Shown here one piece after another: positions 41,075-49,602 of a DNA stretch of 64,000 nt. The DNA is from Rhodoplanes tepidamans (GTDB lineage: Bacteria > Pseudomonadota > Alphaproteobacteria > Rhizobiales > Xanthobacteraceae), in contig NZ_JAUSUJ010000002.1 in NCBI RefSeq assembly GCF_030813915.1, forward strand, positions 1 to 64,000, written 5' to 3'. Positions within the stretch are counted from its first letter, which is position 1. Each line of letters opens with the position of its first letter. The position numbers and the translations under genes are program-made. The notes under the pieces were generated by a model that worked only from the letters and a program-made list of their open reading frames with translations, made no database searches and was not told the DNA's origin.

Positions 41075-41883
41075 CTCGGTTTGCGCGGCCGGACAGTGAA
41101 CTGGGGCGGGCGTCTCGAATCGGAATTCCGGCCGAATTCAGCCCGGGCCCGGGCGGTTCCTGCGCTCGCGTTCCTGAGTACGCAGCGCGGCTTTCGAAAA
41201 CTCGTTCTGCGTCCTAATGGTGGCGATCGTAACAACGGGCCGCAGTTTCTGCAAACCGCACAAAGGCCGAGCCAACCGGCCTCTTGACTAAATTCCTATC
41301 CAGGATCATACTCCTCCCGTCTCGCTCGTCGAGGGACGTCGACCGGTGACGTCGGGCGGCGGAGCGGGCCGGTGACGTGCGGGTCTTCTCGGACGCGCCT
41401 CCGGTTACGGGGGCGAGGCCGAAAGCTCCGCACCACGGCGGGGGCGGTCCCCGTCAGAAAAGCCGGGCGCCGGATCCGGAGAGACGCCGGCCGGCGCATG
41501 CGGCACCTGCGGGCCCGGCCTCGTCAGCCGCGGTCCCCGGGCGGTGTCGGGGGATCTTCGCTGGGCATGGACGACCCGGAGCGCCGCACAGGCCGACGCC
41601 GGACCACCGCCGTCGGTGCTGCGGAGAGCGCGCGAGACCCGTCGCCGTAAAGATGCCGCCGCGGAGCGCCGGGAGGCGTGCGCATCGACGCTTCGATGCG
41701 CGTTGCGTCCCGACGGACGCAGCACGGTTTCGGCGCCTGTCGGCGCTCCGCGTCCCTCGGCTTCTGCGGACGCCGCGGGGAACGGGTGGTGGACCTCATG
41801 GGCAAAGCCCGGGCGCGCCGGCGCCGCGGGATCGGGAGATCGTTCGCATGCGGACCGAGAGCGCCGCGCCCGGACGGCGGGCG
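41075..41883. other. 809-bp non-coding region right of the cassette
   Basis: No convincing gene on either strand: the reading frames here are long only because of high GC and are Arg/Pro-rich. The part 41075-41320 is less GC-rich and should hold the promoter of the minus-strand cassette; an AT-rich patch lies at 41285-41315. GACGTCGACCGGTGACGTCG at 41336-41355 resembles GACGTCGCCGCCGGTGACGT at 38531-38550, left of the truncated ldt copy, so the duplicated segment may originally have extended further left. Confidence 0.55.
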
Positions 41884-42450
41884 TCACCTCACGACGATCC
41901 GGGTCTTCGGCCCGATCATCGCCAGCAGCCGGCGCAGGTCGTTCGGGGCGAGCGCGACGCAGCCGGCGGTCGGCAGGAAGCCGTCACGGGCCAGATGGAC
42001 GAACACGGCGCTGCCGCGGCCGGCGATGCGCGGGCGGGCATTGTGGTCGAGCTCGATCACCAGGTCGTAGAGCCGGTCGTCGCGCCACAGGCGGTCGCCG
42101 GCCTCGCCGTCGCGCCGGCGGAACGGCCGGTTGTAGCGGCGGTCGGCGGGATCCTCGCACCAGGCGAGGTCGGGCCCGATGCGTCGCACGGGCAGGCCGG
42201 TGCGCGGCCGCGGGCCGCGGTCGGGCCGCCACCACAGGCGGAGCGGCCGGAACACCCCGCGCGGGGTGGCGCCGTCGCCTTCGCGCTTGTCGGCCCTCAG
42301 CCCGGCGCGGCCGAGCGCCACCGGCAGCCGCAGCGGCCCGGCCGCGAGCCAGCCGCGGGTCGGCCGGCCGGCGCACGCCGTCACCACGACGCGGCGGAGA
42401 CGGGCGTCCGGCGGGCGCGCCGCCTCTCGCCCATGGGTCTGACGAATCAA
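41884..42450 (-). CDS. L,D-transpeptidase (YkuD family)
   Basis: About 188 residues. The domain contains GLRADKREGDGATPRGVFRP, WCEDPADRRYNRPFRR and the catalytic segment VHLARDGFLPTAGCVALA, with His and the nucleophilic Cys. These enzymes make 3-3 peptidoglycan cross-links or attach proteins to the wall; this short type has no evident signal peptide in the visible frame. The start is uncertain: TTG 42450 fits the homologous N-terminus, ATG 42531 would leave only 27 bp to the divergent regulator, and GTG 42387 is also possible. Its last 213 bp are duplicated at 38,585. It is divergent from an OmpR-type regulator. Confidence 0.82.
   Translation of the reverse strand: MIRQTHGREAARPPDARLRRVVVTACAGRPTRGWLAAGPLRLPVALGRAGLRADKREGDGATPRGVFRPLRLWWRPDRGPRPRTGLPVRRIGPDLAWCEDPADRRYNRPFRRRDGEAGDRLWRDDRLYDLVIELDHNARPRIAGRGSAVFVHLARDGFLPTAGCVALAPNDLRRLLAMIGPKTRIVVR
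41891..42103. repeat. 213-bp direct repeat, right copy (inside ldt)
   Basis: The original copy, within the intact L,D-transpeptidase gene; 210 of 213 bases match 38585-38797. The boundary with non-matching DNA on the right is at 42103/42104. Confidence 0.95.
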
Positions 42451-42558
42451 GGGTATGGCCGCCTGCGAATGCGTCGGGACACTTGCTCTTTCGCCCCCGA
42501 ATGCTCTACTTCGCGCACTATCGCGTTCCATGTGCGCGTGCGCCAGAGGCCTCGAGCG

Positions 42559-43245
42559 ATGCCGAATGCCCGCAAGATCCTGATCGTCGACGACGAAGCC
42601 GAGCTGCGCGAGGCCCTGGTGGAGCAGCTCTCGCTCCACGACGAGTTCGAGCCGGCCGCGGTCGACACCGGTGCCAAGGCCGTCCAGGCCGCCAAGGTGG
42701 GGCCGTTCGATCTGGTCATCATGGATGTCGGGCTGCCCGACATCGACGGTCGCGAGGCGGTGCGCATCCTGCGCAAGAACGGCTTCAAGGCGCCGATCAT
42801 CATGCTGACCGGCCACGACACCGATTCCGACACGATCCTCGGGCTCGAGTCGGGCGCCAACGACTACGTGCCGAAGCCGTTCCGGTTCGCCGTGCTGCTC
42901 GCCCGCATCCGCGCCCAGCTGCGCCAGCACGAGGCGAGCGAGGACGCGGTGTTCGCCATCGGCCCCTACACGTTCCGGCCGAGCTCGAAGCTGCTGGTCG
43001 GACCCAAGGGCAACAAGGTGCGGCTCACCGAGAAGGAGACCGCCATCCTGCGCTTCCTCTACCGGGCCGGGCAGAAGCCGGTGTCGCGCGACGTGCTGCT
43101 GCAGGAGGTCTGGGGCTACAATTCCGGCGTCACCACGCACACGCTGGAGACCCACATCTACCGGCTGCGCCAGAAGGTCGAGCGCGACGCCGCCACGCCG
43201 TCGATCCTGGTCACCGAGGCGGGCGGCTACAAGCTGGTGCCCTGA
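42559..43245 (+). CDS. OmpR-family response regulator (CenR-like)
   Basis: A 228-residue two-component regulator. Receiver domain: ILIVDDEAELREALVEQLS with the acidic pair, DLVIMDVGLPDIDG with the phospho-acceptor Asp near residue 56, and GANDYVPKPFRFAVLLARIR with the conserved Lys. DNA-binding winged helix: LTEKETAILRFLYRAGQKPV and THTLETHIYRLRQKVERD. No histidine kinase is next to it. The sequence closely resembles the alphaproteobacterial envelope regulator CenR as I recall it, which would fit its place beside an L,D-transpeptidase, but I am not certain enough to give the symbol. ATG 42559 gives the normal N-terminus. Confidence 0.9.
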   Translation: MPNARKILIVDDEAELREALVEQLSLHDEFEPAAVDTGAKAVQAAKVGPFDLVIMDVGLPDIDGREAVRILRKNGFKAPIIMLTGHDTDSDTILGLESGANDYVPKPFRFAVLLARIRAQLRQHEASEDAVFAIGPYTFRPSSKLLVGPKGNKVRLTEKETAILRFLYRAGQKPVSRDVLLQEVWGYNSGVTTHTLETHIYRLRQKVERDAATPSILVTEAGGYKLVP

Positions 43246-43488
43246 CGCCGGGCCGCCCGGTCCGCGTCGCCGCGCGAGGCTCCGCCGCCCGCCGCGGGCG
43301 GTCCGGACGCGAAGAAAACTGTTTAAGGTTATCGCATTACGGTTCATTTGCGCGGAAGATGGGAATCCACTTTCGCCGATGTCACGGTAAGTTCGACAGT
43401 TCCGGCCGCCGGGGCGCGGCCGGACCTGCCTTCCACGGAACCGGCCGCCCCGGGAGCCGCCCCAGGCCTGCAGCATCGTCGCGACGGC

Positions 43489-43944
43489 ATGAGCATCGAA
43501 GACGATATCGGCTTCCTGGCGGGCGTCCCGACGTTCCGCCTGCTGGGGCCGAACGCGCTGCGGATCCTGGCGATCGGCTGCGAGAGCCGCTCGCTCGGGC
43601 CGGGCGACGTGCTGTTCCGCGCCGGCGAGGCGGCCGACTGCGGCTACGTCGTGCAGGAGGGGGCGTTCCGGCTCGATCCGGACCGCACCGACGGGTCGCT
43701 CGTCACGGTCGGCCCCGGGGTGCTGCTCGGCGAGATGGCGCTGCTCATCGACACGGTCCGCCCGGTCACCGCCACGGCGACCGAGCCGGCCGTGGTGATG
43801 CGCATCCCGCGCCAGCTGTTCCTCAAGATGCTGGAAGGCTTCCCCGACGCCGCCTTCCGGTTGCGCGACCACCTGGCGGAGCGCGCCCTGGAGACCGCCG
43901 ACGACATCGCCCAGGTGCGGGCGAATCTGGACCCGGGCCGCTGA
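43489..43944 (+). CDS. cyclic-nucleotide-binding domain protein without DNA-binding domain
   Basis: A 151-residue protein consisting of one CAP-type cNMP domain: LGPGDVLFRAGEAADCGYVV, then LLGEMALLIDTVRPVTATA, which corresponds to the phosphate-binding cassette (GEMALL...RPVTATA). The C-terminal helix ends without a helix-turn-helix, so it is not a Crp/Fnr transcription factor. Its role is unknown; it may signal through a partner. The frame is open upstream to 43348, but ATG 43489 (MSIEDDIGFLAG) matches the family. It is 243 bp downstream of the regulator on the same strand. Confidence 0.85.
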   Translation: MSIEDDIGFLAGVPTFRLLGPNALRILAIGCESRSLGPGDVLFRAGEAADCGYVVQEGAFRLDPDRTDGSLVTVGPGVLLGEMALLIDTVRPVTATATEPAVVMRIPRQLFLKMLEGFPDAAFRLRDHLAERALETADDIAQVRANLDPGR

Positions 43945-43961
43945 GGCGTGCTCGCCTCGAA

Positions 43962-43994
43962 CTGATGCATCAGCGGGGGCGACAAATGCATCAG
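43962..43994. other. short palindrome cluster between CNBD gene and xthA
   Basis: CTGATGCATCAG (43962-43973) is a perfect 12-bp palindrome, and ATGCATCAG recurs at 43986-43994. It lies in the 67-bp gap between convergent genes. There is no T run, so it is not a typical terminator; meaning unknown. Confidence 0.4.
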
Positions 43995-44011
43995 TGGGCC
44001 GGTCCGTGCGC

Positions 44012-44827
44012 TCAGATCTCCAGCTTCACGGTCACCGGCACGTGGTCGGAGGGCTGGGTCCAGCCGCGCGCCGCCCGGCTGACCGTCATGGCCGAGACCC
44101 GGTCGCCGATCGCCGGGCTCACCCAGACATGGTCGAGCCGGCGGCCGCGGTCGGAGGCGGCCCAGTCGGCGGCCCGGTAGCTCCACCAGGTGTAGAGCTT
44201 CTCGGTCGCCGGCACGTGCATGCGCATGGCGTCGACCCACTGCCCGGCGGCCCGCACGGCCCCGAGCTTCTCGCACTCGATCGGCGTGTGCGACACCACC
44301 TTGAGCATCTGCTTGTGGCTCCACACGTCGTGCTCGAGCGGCGCGACGTTGAGGTCGCCGACCAGGATGGCGCGGGCGCCGGGCGCGGCGTGCAGCCCGG
44401 CGGCGCTCCGCATCTCGTCGAGGAACTGCAGCTTGTGGGCGAACTTCGGGTTCACGGCCGCATCCGGCTCGTCGCCGCCGGCCGGGACGTAGAAGTTGTG
44501 CAGGGTCGCCGGATCCTTCAGGCCGGCCCGCTCGCCGAACGTCACCGCGACGTGGCGGCAGTCCTGCTTGTCGCAGAAGCTGCGCCGGTCGACCGCCTCG
44601 AACGGGAGGCGCGAGACGACGGCGACGCCGTGGTAGCCCTTCTGGCCGTTGGTCGCGACATGGACGTAGCCGAGCTTCGCCAGCGGCTTCAGCGGGAAGG
44701 CGTCGTCCGGGCACTTGGTTTCCTGCAGGCACAGCACGTCCGGCCGGGTCGCCTTCAGGAACTTGGCCACGAGATCGATCCGCAGCCGGACCGAGTTGAT
44801 GTTCCAGGTGGAGATGGTGAGGGGCAT
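44012..44827 (-). CDS. xthA: exodeoxyribonuclease III
   Basis: A 271-residue AP endonuclease / 3'-5' exonuclease of the EEP superfamily for base-excision repair. Motifs: ISTWNINSVRLR (metal Asn), CLQETKCPDDAFPL (catalytic Glu), LVGDLNVAPLEHDVW (Asp/Asn), YRAADWAASDRGRRLDHVWV and the final PSDHVPV with the catalytic Asp-His. Length is normal. GAAGG precedes the ATG. It lies in the minus-strand run ftsK-lolA-hydrolase-xthA. Confidence 0.96.
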   Translation of the reverse strand: MPLTISTWNINSVRLRIDLVAKFLKATRPDVLCLQETKCPDDAFPLKPLAKLGYVHVATNGQKGYHGVAVVSRLPFEAVDRRSFCDKQDCRHVAVTFGERAGLKDPATLHNFYVPAGGDEPDAAVNPKFAHKLQFLDEMRSAAGLHAAPGARAILVGDLNVAPLEHDVWSHKQMLKVVSHTPIECEKLGAVRAAGQWVDAMRMHVPATEKLYTWWSYRAADWAASDRGRRLDHVWVSPAIGDRVSAMTVSRAARGWTQPSDHVPVTVKLEI

Positions 44828-44905
44828 CGGGACCTTCTTCTCGGTCCCTTGATAGCCCGGATGCAGGCAGGAGCAAGGCGTCGCGCCGGCCGGCGACGCC
44901 GGTCG

Positions 44906-45922
44906 TCAGGCCGAGGCGGCGCCGACGACGGGCTGCGCCTCGGGGTCGGCGTCCGGCTCGAGCGGCGGGCCGGCGGCGAACGGCGGGCTCGGCGCGGCGA
45001 GCGCCGCGGCGGCGGCCGCGATCCGGTCCGCCACGGCGGGATCGTAATGCATCATGTGGCCGACCCCCGGCACGATCCGCAGCGTCGCGTTCGGCAGGGC
45101 CTCGACCAGCCGGGGGGCCTGAAGCTCCTCGACCAGCCGGTCGCCGGCCGCCGCCAGCACGGTCACCGGGCAGGCGATGTCGGCGTAGCGGCGCCGCAGC
45201 CGCCGGGCGGCCGGGATCATGACGACCGATTCCTCGGCGGTCGCCCGGAGCTGCTCCGGTCGCAGCGCCATCGCGACCGGGAAGCCGGCCCGGAAGGCCG
45301 GCGAGACCGGGCGCGGCGCGAACAGCCGCCGGACGAACGGCCACGCGATCGCGGCGCCGATCAGCGGCGAGAGGGTGTGCCGCATCAGCAGCCCGACGCC
45401 GGGCCAGGCCGGGCCGGACACCATCCACACGTCGAGCCGCCGGGTCGGGACGTAGTAGCCGGCCGCCAGCACCAGGCCGGTGACGAGCTCGGGAGCGTGG
45501 AGGGCGAGCGCCAGCGCGACGAGCGTGCCCCACGAGTGCCCGACCACCACGGCGCGGTCGATCCCGAGGAGGCGCAGCAGGTCGGCGGCGAGCTCCGCCT
45601 GCGCCTCGGGCGGCAGCGGGTGCCGCGGGCGCTCGCTCCAGCCGAAGCCCGGGCGGTCCGGACAGATCACCCGGTGGGTCCGGGCGAGCCGCTCGATCAG
45701 GCCGCTCGCCACCATGTCCTGGGCCATCGCCCCGTTGCCGTGCAGCAGCAGCACGGCCGGCGCGTCGGCCGGTCCGGCCTCGATCACGTGCAGGCGCAGG
45801 CCCATCACCCGGACGAAGCGGCCGCGCGGCGGATTTCTCCGCTCCGCCCGGCGGGTCGCGATCGCCACGGCCACGGCGTTGGCGGCGAGAAGTCCGGCGA
45901 CCACGGCGAGCGTCTTCTTCAT
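44906..45922 (-). CDS. membrane-anchored alpha/beta hydrolase
   Basis: A 338-residue serine hydrolase. One N-terminal hydrophobic helix (TLAVVAGLLAANAVAVAIA) anchors or exports it. The alpha/beta-hydrolase core has the oxyanion motif LLLHGNGAMAQDM, the nucleophile elbow VVGHSWGTLVAL (Ser), and the C-terminal GVGHMMHYD with the catalytic His. A Pro/Ala-rich tail follows. The substrate is unknown. It lies between lolA and xthA, 141 bp after lolA; it is not part of the usual conserved order I know for that run. Confidence 0.88.
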   Translation of the reverse strand: MKKTLAVVAGLLAANAVAVAIATRRAERRNPPRGRFVRVMGLRLHVIEAGPADAPAVLLLHGNGAMAQDMVASGLIERLARTHRVICPDRPGFGWSERPRHPLPPEAQAELAADLLRLLGIDRAVVVGHSWGTLVALALALHAPELVTGLVLAAGYYVPTRRLDVWMVSGPAWPGVGLLMRHTLSPLIGAAIAWPFVRRLFAPRPVSPAFRAGFPVAMALRPEQLRATAEESVVMIPAARRLRRRYADIACPVTVLAAAGDRLVEELQAPRLVEALPNATLRIVPGVGHMMHYDPAVADRIAAAAAALAAPSPPFAAGPPLEPDADPEAQPVVGAASA

Positions 45923-45966
45923 CGGCGGGGGTCCTGTGAACGGAGGTCCTGCGATCGGCGAAACGG

Positions 45967-45996
45967 CGAAGGGCGCACCGGCCGGCGCGCCCTTCG
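45967..45996 (-). terminator. hairpin between lolA and the hydrolase gene
   Basis: Perfect 10-bp inverted repeat CGAAGGGCGC / GCGCCCTTCG with a 10-base loop. On the minus strand it is followed by CCGTTTCG rather than a clear T run, so it could be a weak or Rho-assisted terminator for lolA. Confidence 0.4.
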
Positions 45997-46063
45997 AACA
46001 AATCCGCGTCGCAGCATCCGTTCCGCCGGCCGCTCCGGCGGTGGCGGGATCCGGCCGTACCGG

Positions 46064-46837
46064 CTACTGCAGCACCCGCTCGTAGTTGATCCGGAACAGG
46101 CCCGGGTCGGGCTTCGAGGCCGGGTCGAGATTGTAGACCGCGACGGTGGTGTCGTAGCCCTGCGGGTCCGTCACGGTCCACTGCTTGAGCTGCAGGTCCT
46201 TGGCGCCGAACATCATCATCAGCTTGTGGGTGCCGGTGAGCGCCTGCTTCTCCTCGATCACGATGGTGACGAACACGTCGTCGGCCGAGACCGACACCAG
46301 GTTGGTGTCCTTGGTGAGGTCGATCTTGTCGACCAGGAGGTAGCGCAGCGGCGTCTGCGACAGCGGGTAGAGGTCCTGGGTGGCCAGCTTGCGGTCGCGC
46401 ACCACCACCGAGTTGCCGTCGGCGATCACGTCGATCGGGCTCGGCGGGTTGTACTCGAACCGCACCTTGCCGGGCTTCTGGATGTAGAACTGTCCCTCGG
46501 TCCGGCCGCCGTCCGGGCCGACCTGGATGAAGTTGCCGACCAGCGTCGACATGCCGGACAGATAGCCGCTGACCTTGTCGGCGAGCGCCTTCTGCGAGCC
46601 GTCCAGCGCCCCGGTCCGCGCCGGGGCGGCGACCGGGACGATCGAGCCGGTCGGCGGGGTGCCGGTCAGCGCCGGTGCGGTGAGCGGCGCCCGGGCCGGC
46701 GGGGTGGATTGGGCGACCCGCTTGGGCGAGGGCACCGGAAGCGGAACCGTCTGCGCTGCGGCCATTGCGGTGGCGCCCAGCAGGCAGGTCCCGAGCACCA
46801 TGCCGCCGACCAGCGCGGCCGCCCCCGAAGTCCGCAT
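46064..46837 (-). CDS. lolA: outer-membrane lipoprotein carrier LolA
   Basis: A 257-residue periplasmic protein that carries lipoproteins from LolCDE to the outer membrane. Signal peptide at residues 1-28 (ending AMAAAQ), a Pro/Thr-rich linker of about 50 residues, then the LolA fold: VGNFIQVGPDGGRTEGQFYI, KPGKVRFEYNPPSPIDVIAD and TVTDPQGYDTTVAVYNL. I chose ATG 46837 because GGAG lies six bases before it; the ATG at 46843 abuts the same GGAG. Downstream of ftsK, as in many Rhizobiales. Confidence 0.9.
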   Translation of the reverse strand: MRTSGAAALVGGMVLGTCLLGATAMAAAQTVPLPVPSPKRVAQSTPPARAPLTAPALTGTPPTGSIVPVAAPARTGALDGSQKALADKVSGYLSGMSTLVGNFIQVGPDGGRTEGQFYIQKPGKVRFEYNPPSPIDVIADGNSVVVRDRKLATQDLYPLSQTPLRYLLVDKIDLTKDTNLVSVSADDVFVTIVIEEKQALTGTHKLMMMFGAKDLQLKQWTVTDPQGYDTTVAVYNLDPASKPDPGLFRINYERVLQ

Positions 46838-46984
46838 GATCATCTCCGATTCACCCCTTGCCCAGAGAGAAGACCTGTCGTCCAGGTCTATGGCGATTTC
46901 GCGGCCCGGCGGGCGGCGAATCGATCGGACCGGCGCGCCGCGGGGCGACTCGCCGCGGCGTTCGAACGGAGCATAGCGGCTCGC

Positions 46985-49510
46985 TCAGAAGCTGTCCTCG
47001 GCGCCGTCGCCGCCGACGAGAATCTCGCGCTTTCCCGCGTGGTTGGCCTGGCCGACGATGCCTTCCTGCTCCATCCGCTCCATCAGCGAGGCGGCCTTGT
47101 TGTAGCCGACCTGCAGGCGGCGCTGGATGTAGCTGGTCGAGGCCTTGCGGTCGCGCAGCACCACCTGGACGGCCTGCTGGTAGAGGTCGCCGCCCTCCTG
47201 GCCCATGGCGGTGCCGTCGAACACGGCCTCGCCGTCGCCCTCGGGCTCCTCGGCCGTGACCTCCTCGACATATTGCGGGGTGCCCTGGGCCTGCAGGTGG
47301 CGGACGATCTTCTCGACCTCCTCGTCGGAGACGAACGGGCCGTGCACGCGGCTGATGCGGCCGCCGCCCGCCATGTAGAGCATGTCGCCCTGGCCGAGCA
47401 GCTGCTCGGCGCCCTGCTCGCCGAGGATCGTGCGGCTGTCGATCTTGGAGGTGACCTGGAAGGAGATGCGGGTCGGGAAGTTCGCCTTGATGGTGCCGGT
47501 GATGACGTCGACGGACGGGCGCTGGGTGGCGATGATCACGTGCAGGCCGGCGGCGCGGGCCATCTGGGCGAGGCGCTGCACGGCGCCCTCGATGTCCTTG
47601 CCGGCCACCATCATCAGGTCGGCCATCTCGTCCACCACCACGACGATGTAGGGCAGCGGCTCGAGGTCGAGCTCCTCGGTCTCGTAGATGGCCGTGCCGG
47701 TCTCCTTGTCGTAGCCGGTGTGCACGGTGCGGGTCAGCCGCTCGCCCTTGGCCTTCGCCTCGGCGAGGCGGGCGTTGTAGCCGTCGATGTTGCGCACCCC
47801 GACCTTGGAGAGCTTCTTGTAGCGGCTCTCCATCTCGCGCACCGCCCATTTCAGCGCGACCACCGCCTTCTTCGGGTCGGTGACGACCGGCGTGAGCAGG
47901 TGCGGGATGCCGTCGTAGACCGACAGCTCCAGCATCTTGGGGTCGACCATGATCAGCCGGCACTGATCCGGCCGCAGCCGGTACAGCAGGCTGAGGATCA
48001 TGGTGTTGACGGCGACCGACTTGCCCGAACCGGTGGTGCCGGCGATCAGGAGATGCGGCATGCGGGCGAGGTCGACGATCACCGGATCGCCGCCGATCGT
48101 CTTGCCCAGGCACAGCGGCAGCTTGGCCGAGGAGTCGTGATACTGCTCGGCCGCCAGCATCTCGCGCAGATAGATCTTCTCGCGCGTCGCGTTGGGCAGC
48201 TCGATGCCGATCACGTTGCGGCCCGGCACCACGGCGACGCGGGCCGACACGGCGCTCATCGAGCGGGCGATGTCGTCGGCGAGCCCGATCACCCGCGACG
48301 ACTTTATGCCCGGCGCCGGTTCCAGCTCGTAGAGAGTCACCACCGGCCCGGGATGCGCGTCGAGAATCTCGCCGCGCACGCCGAAGTCGCCCAGCACGGT
48401 CTGCAGAGCCGCCTCGTTGGCCTTGATCAGCTCCATCGACGGCGCGTGGCGGTCGGACGCCTTGGGCGCCGCCAGGAGATTGATCGACGGCAGCTCGTAC
48501 TCGCTCGCCTTCGCCTTGGCCGGCGGCTTCCTGGCGGGCGGCTTCCTGGCCCGCTTGGGCGCCGGCTCCTCGTCCTCCTCCTCCTCGACGTCCTCCTCGA
48601 TCTCCGCCTCGTCGGCCGCGTCGAAGGGCGGCGCGTCGTCGAAGGCGCGGCGCTCGGCGGCGTCGGCGGCCTCGCCGTCGAAGCGCGGCTCGCGGCGCTC
48701 GAAGGCGAAATGGTCGATGTCGGGCTCGCGCGAGGTCTTCATCAGCCGGGCGCCGGCCGCGATGCCGTGGCGGGCGAGCCGCAGGGCGCGCGCCTTCAGG
48801 CTGAGCATCGAATGCACCAGGAAGCCGAGCGAGACCGAGGCGCGCTCGCTGCCGTCCTCCTCGTCGTCGGCCTCGGGCTCGCGGACCGGCGGCGGCGCTG
48901 CGGGCTTCCGGGCCGGCGCCTTCGCGGCGGTCTCCTCGTCCACCTCGGCGAAGCCGAAGCCGCTGGCGAACACCATGGCGCCGAGCGCCAGCAGGCCGTA
49001 GACGGCGGCGAGGCTGACATAGCCCCAGCCGGCCGGGAGGAGCGTGGCGGGCCCGCGCACCAGGAAATCGCCGATCACCCCGCCGAGCCCGCTCGGCAGC
49101 GGCCAGGCGGCGCTGCGCGGCAGGCAGGCGGCGAAGCCGGCGGCGAGCGGCGCGCCGACCGCCCAGGCGAGCACGCGCCAGCGCTCGCGGTCGAAGCGGC
49201 GCTGGTTGGCGAGGCGCCAGCCCCAGGCGGCGACCGGGCCGACCAGGGCCAGGGTGGCGAGGCCGAACAGCTGCATGAACAGGTCGGCCGCGATCGCCCC
49301 CGGCACGCCGAGCAGGTTGCGCACCGGCGCCGAGGTCGCGTGGCTGAGGCTCGGATCCTTCACCGACCAGGTGACCAGCGCCGCCGTGCACAGCATGGCG
49401 AGCCCGACGAGGACGAGCCCGCTCGCCTGGCGGATGCGCCGCTCCAGCCCCGCGCGGAACTCGTCCGGCAGGAGAGCAGGGGCCCCGATTCGGCGCTGCA
49501 GTGCGGGCAT
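46985..49510 (-). CDS. ftsK: DNA translocase FtsK
   Basis: An 841-residue septal DNA pump that helps resolve and segregate chromosome termini. The N-terminus has four membrane segments within the first 170 residues (for example [17 protein letters not shown] and [19 protein letters not shown]), then a short acidic/proline-alanine linker ([20 protein letters not shown]), the RecA-like motor with Walker [19 protein letters not shown] and Walker [17 protein letters not shown], and the C-terminal gamma winged helix ([20 protein letters not shown]) that reads KOPS. GGAGACGCA precedes the ATG. It follows the aminotransferase by 92 bp and may share its CtrA-type promoter. Confidence 0.97.
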   Translation of the reverse strand: MPALQRRIGAPALLPDEFRAGLERRIRQASGLVLVGLAMLCTAALVTWSVKDPSLSHATSAPVRNLLGVPGAIAADLFMQLFGLATLALVGPVAAWGWRLANQRRFDRERWRVLAWAVGAPLAAGFAACLPRSAAWPLPSGLGGVIGDFLVRGPATLLPAGWGYVSLAAVYGLLALGAMVFASGFGFAEVDEETAAKAPARKPAAPPPVREPEADDEEDGSERASVSLGFLVHSMLSLKARALRLARHGIAAGARLMKTSREPDIDHFAFERREPRFDGEAADAAERRAFDDAPPFDAADEAEIEEDVEEEEDEEPAPKRARKPPARKPPAKAKASEYELPSINLLAAPKASDRHAPSMELIKANEAALQTVLGDFGVRGEILDAHPGPVVTLYELEPAPGIKSSRVIGLADDIARSMSAVSARVAVVPGRNVIGIELPNATREKIYLREMLAAEQYHDSSAKLPLCLGKTIGGDPVIVDLARMPHLLIAGTTGSGKSVAVNTMILSLLYRLRPDQCRLIMVDPKMLELSVYDGIPHLLTPVVTDPKKAVVALKWAVREMESRYKKLSKVGVRNIDGYNARLAEAKAKGERLTRTVHTGYDKETGTAIYETEELDLEPLPYIVVVVDEMADLMMVAGKDIEGAVQRLAQMARAAGLHVIIATQRPSVDVITGTIKANFPTRISFQVTSKIDSRTILGEQGAEQLLGQGDMLYMAGGGRISRVHGPFVSDEEVEKIVRHLQAQGTPQYVEEVTAEEPEGDGEAVFDGTAMGQEGGDLYQQAVQVVLRDRKASTSYIQRRLQVGYNKAASLMERMEQEGIVGQANHAGKREILVGGDGAEDSF

Positions 49511-49602
49511 TGCGTCTCCGTGTCTGCCCGGGCGGCCGCAGGGTGCGGGCGGCCCAAGTCCTCAGTTCAAGGTTCTCAGCCCAGAGTCCTCGGTCGATGT
49601 CC

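Noticed and set aside
41405-41887. Possible minus-strand gene of 160 codons between the ImmA/IrrE cassette and ldt
   Set aside because: Arg/Pro/Ala-rich composition, no conserved motif, no ribosome binding site, and similar frames exist on the other strand.
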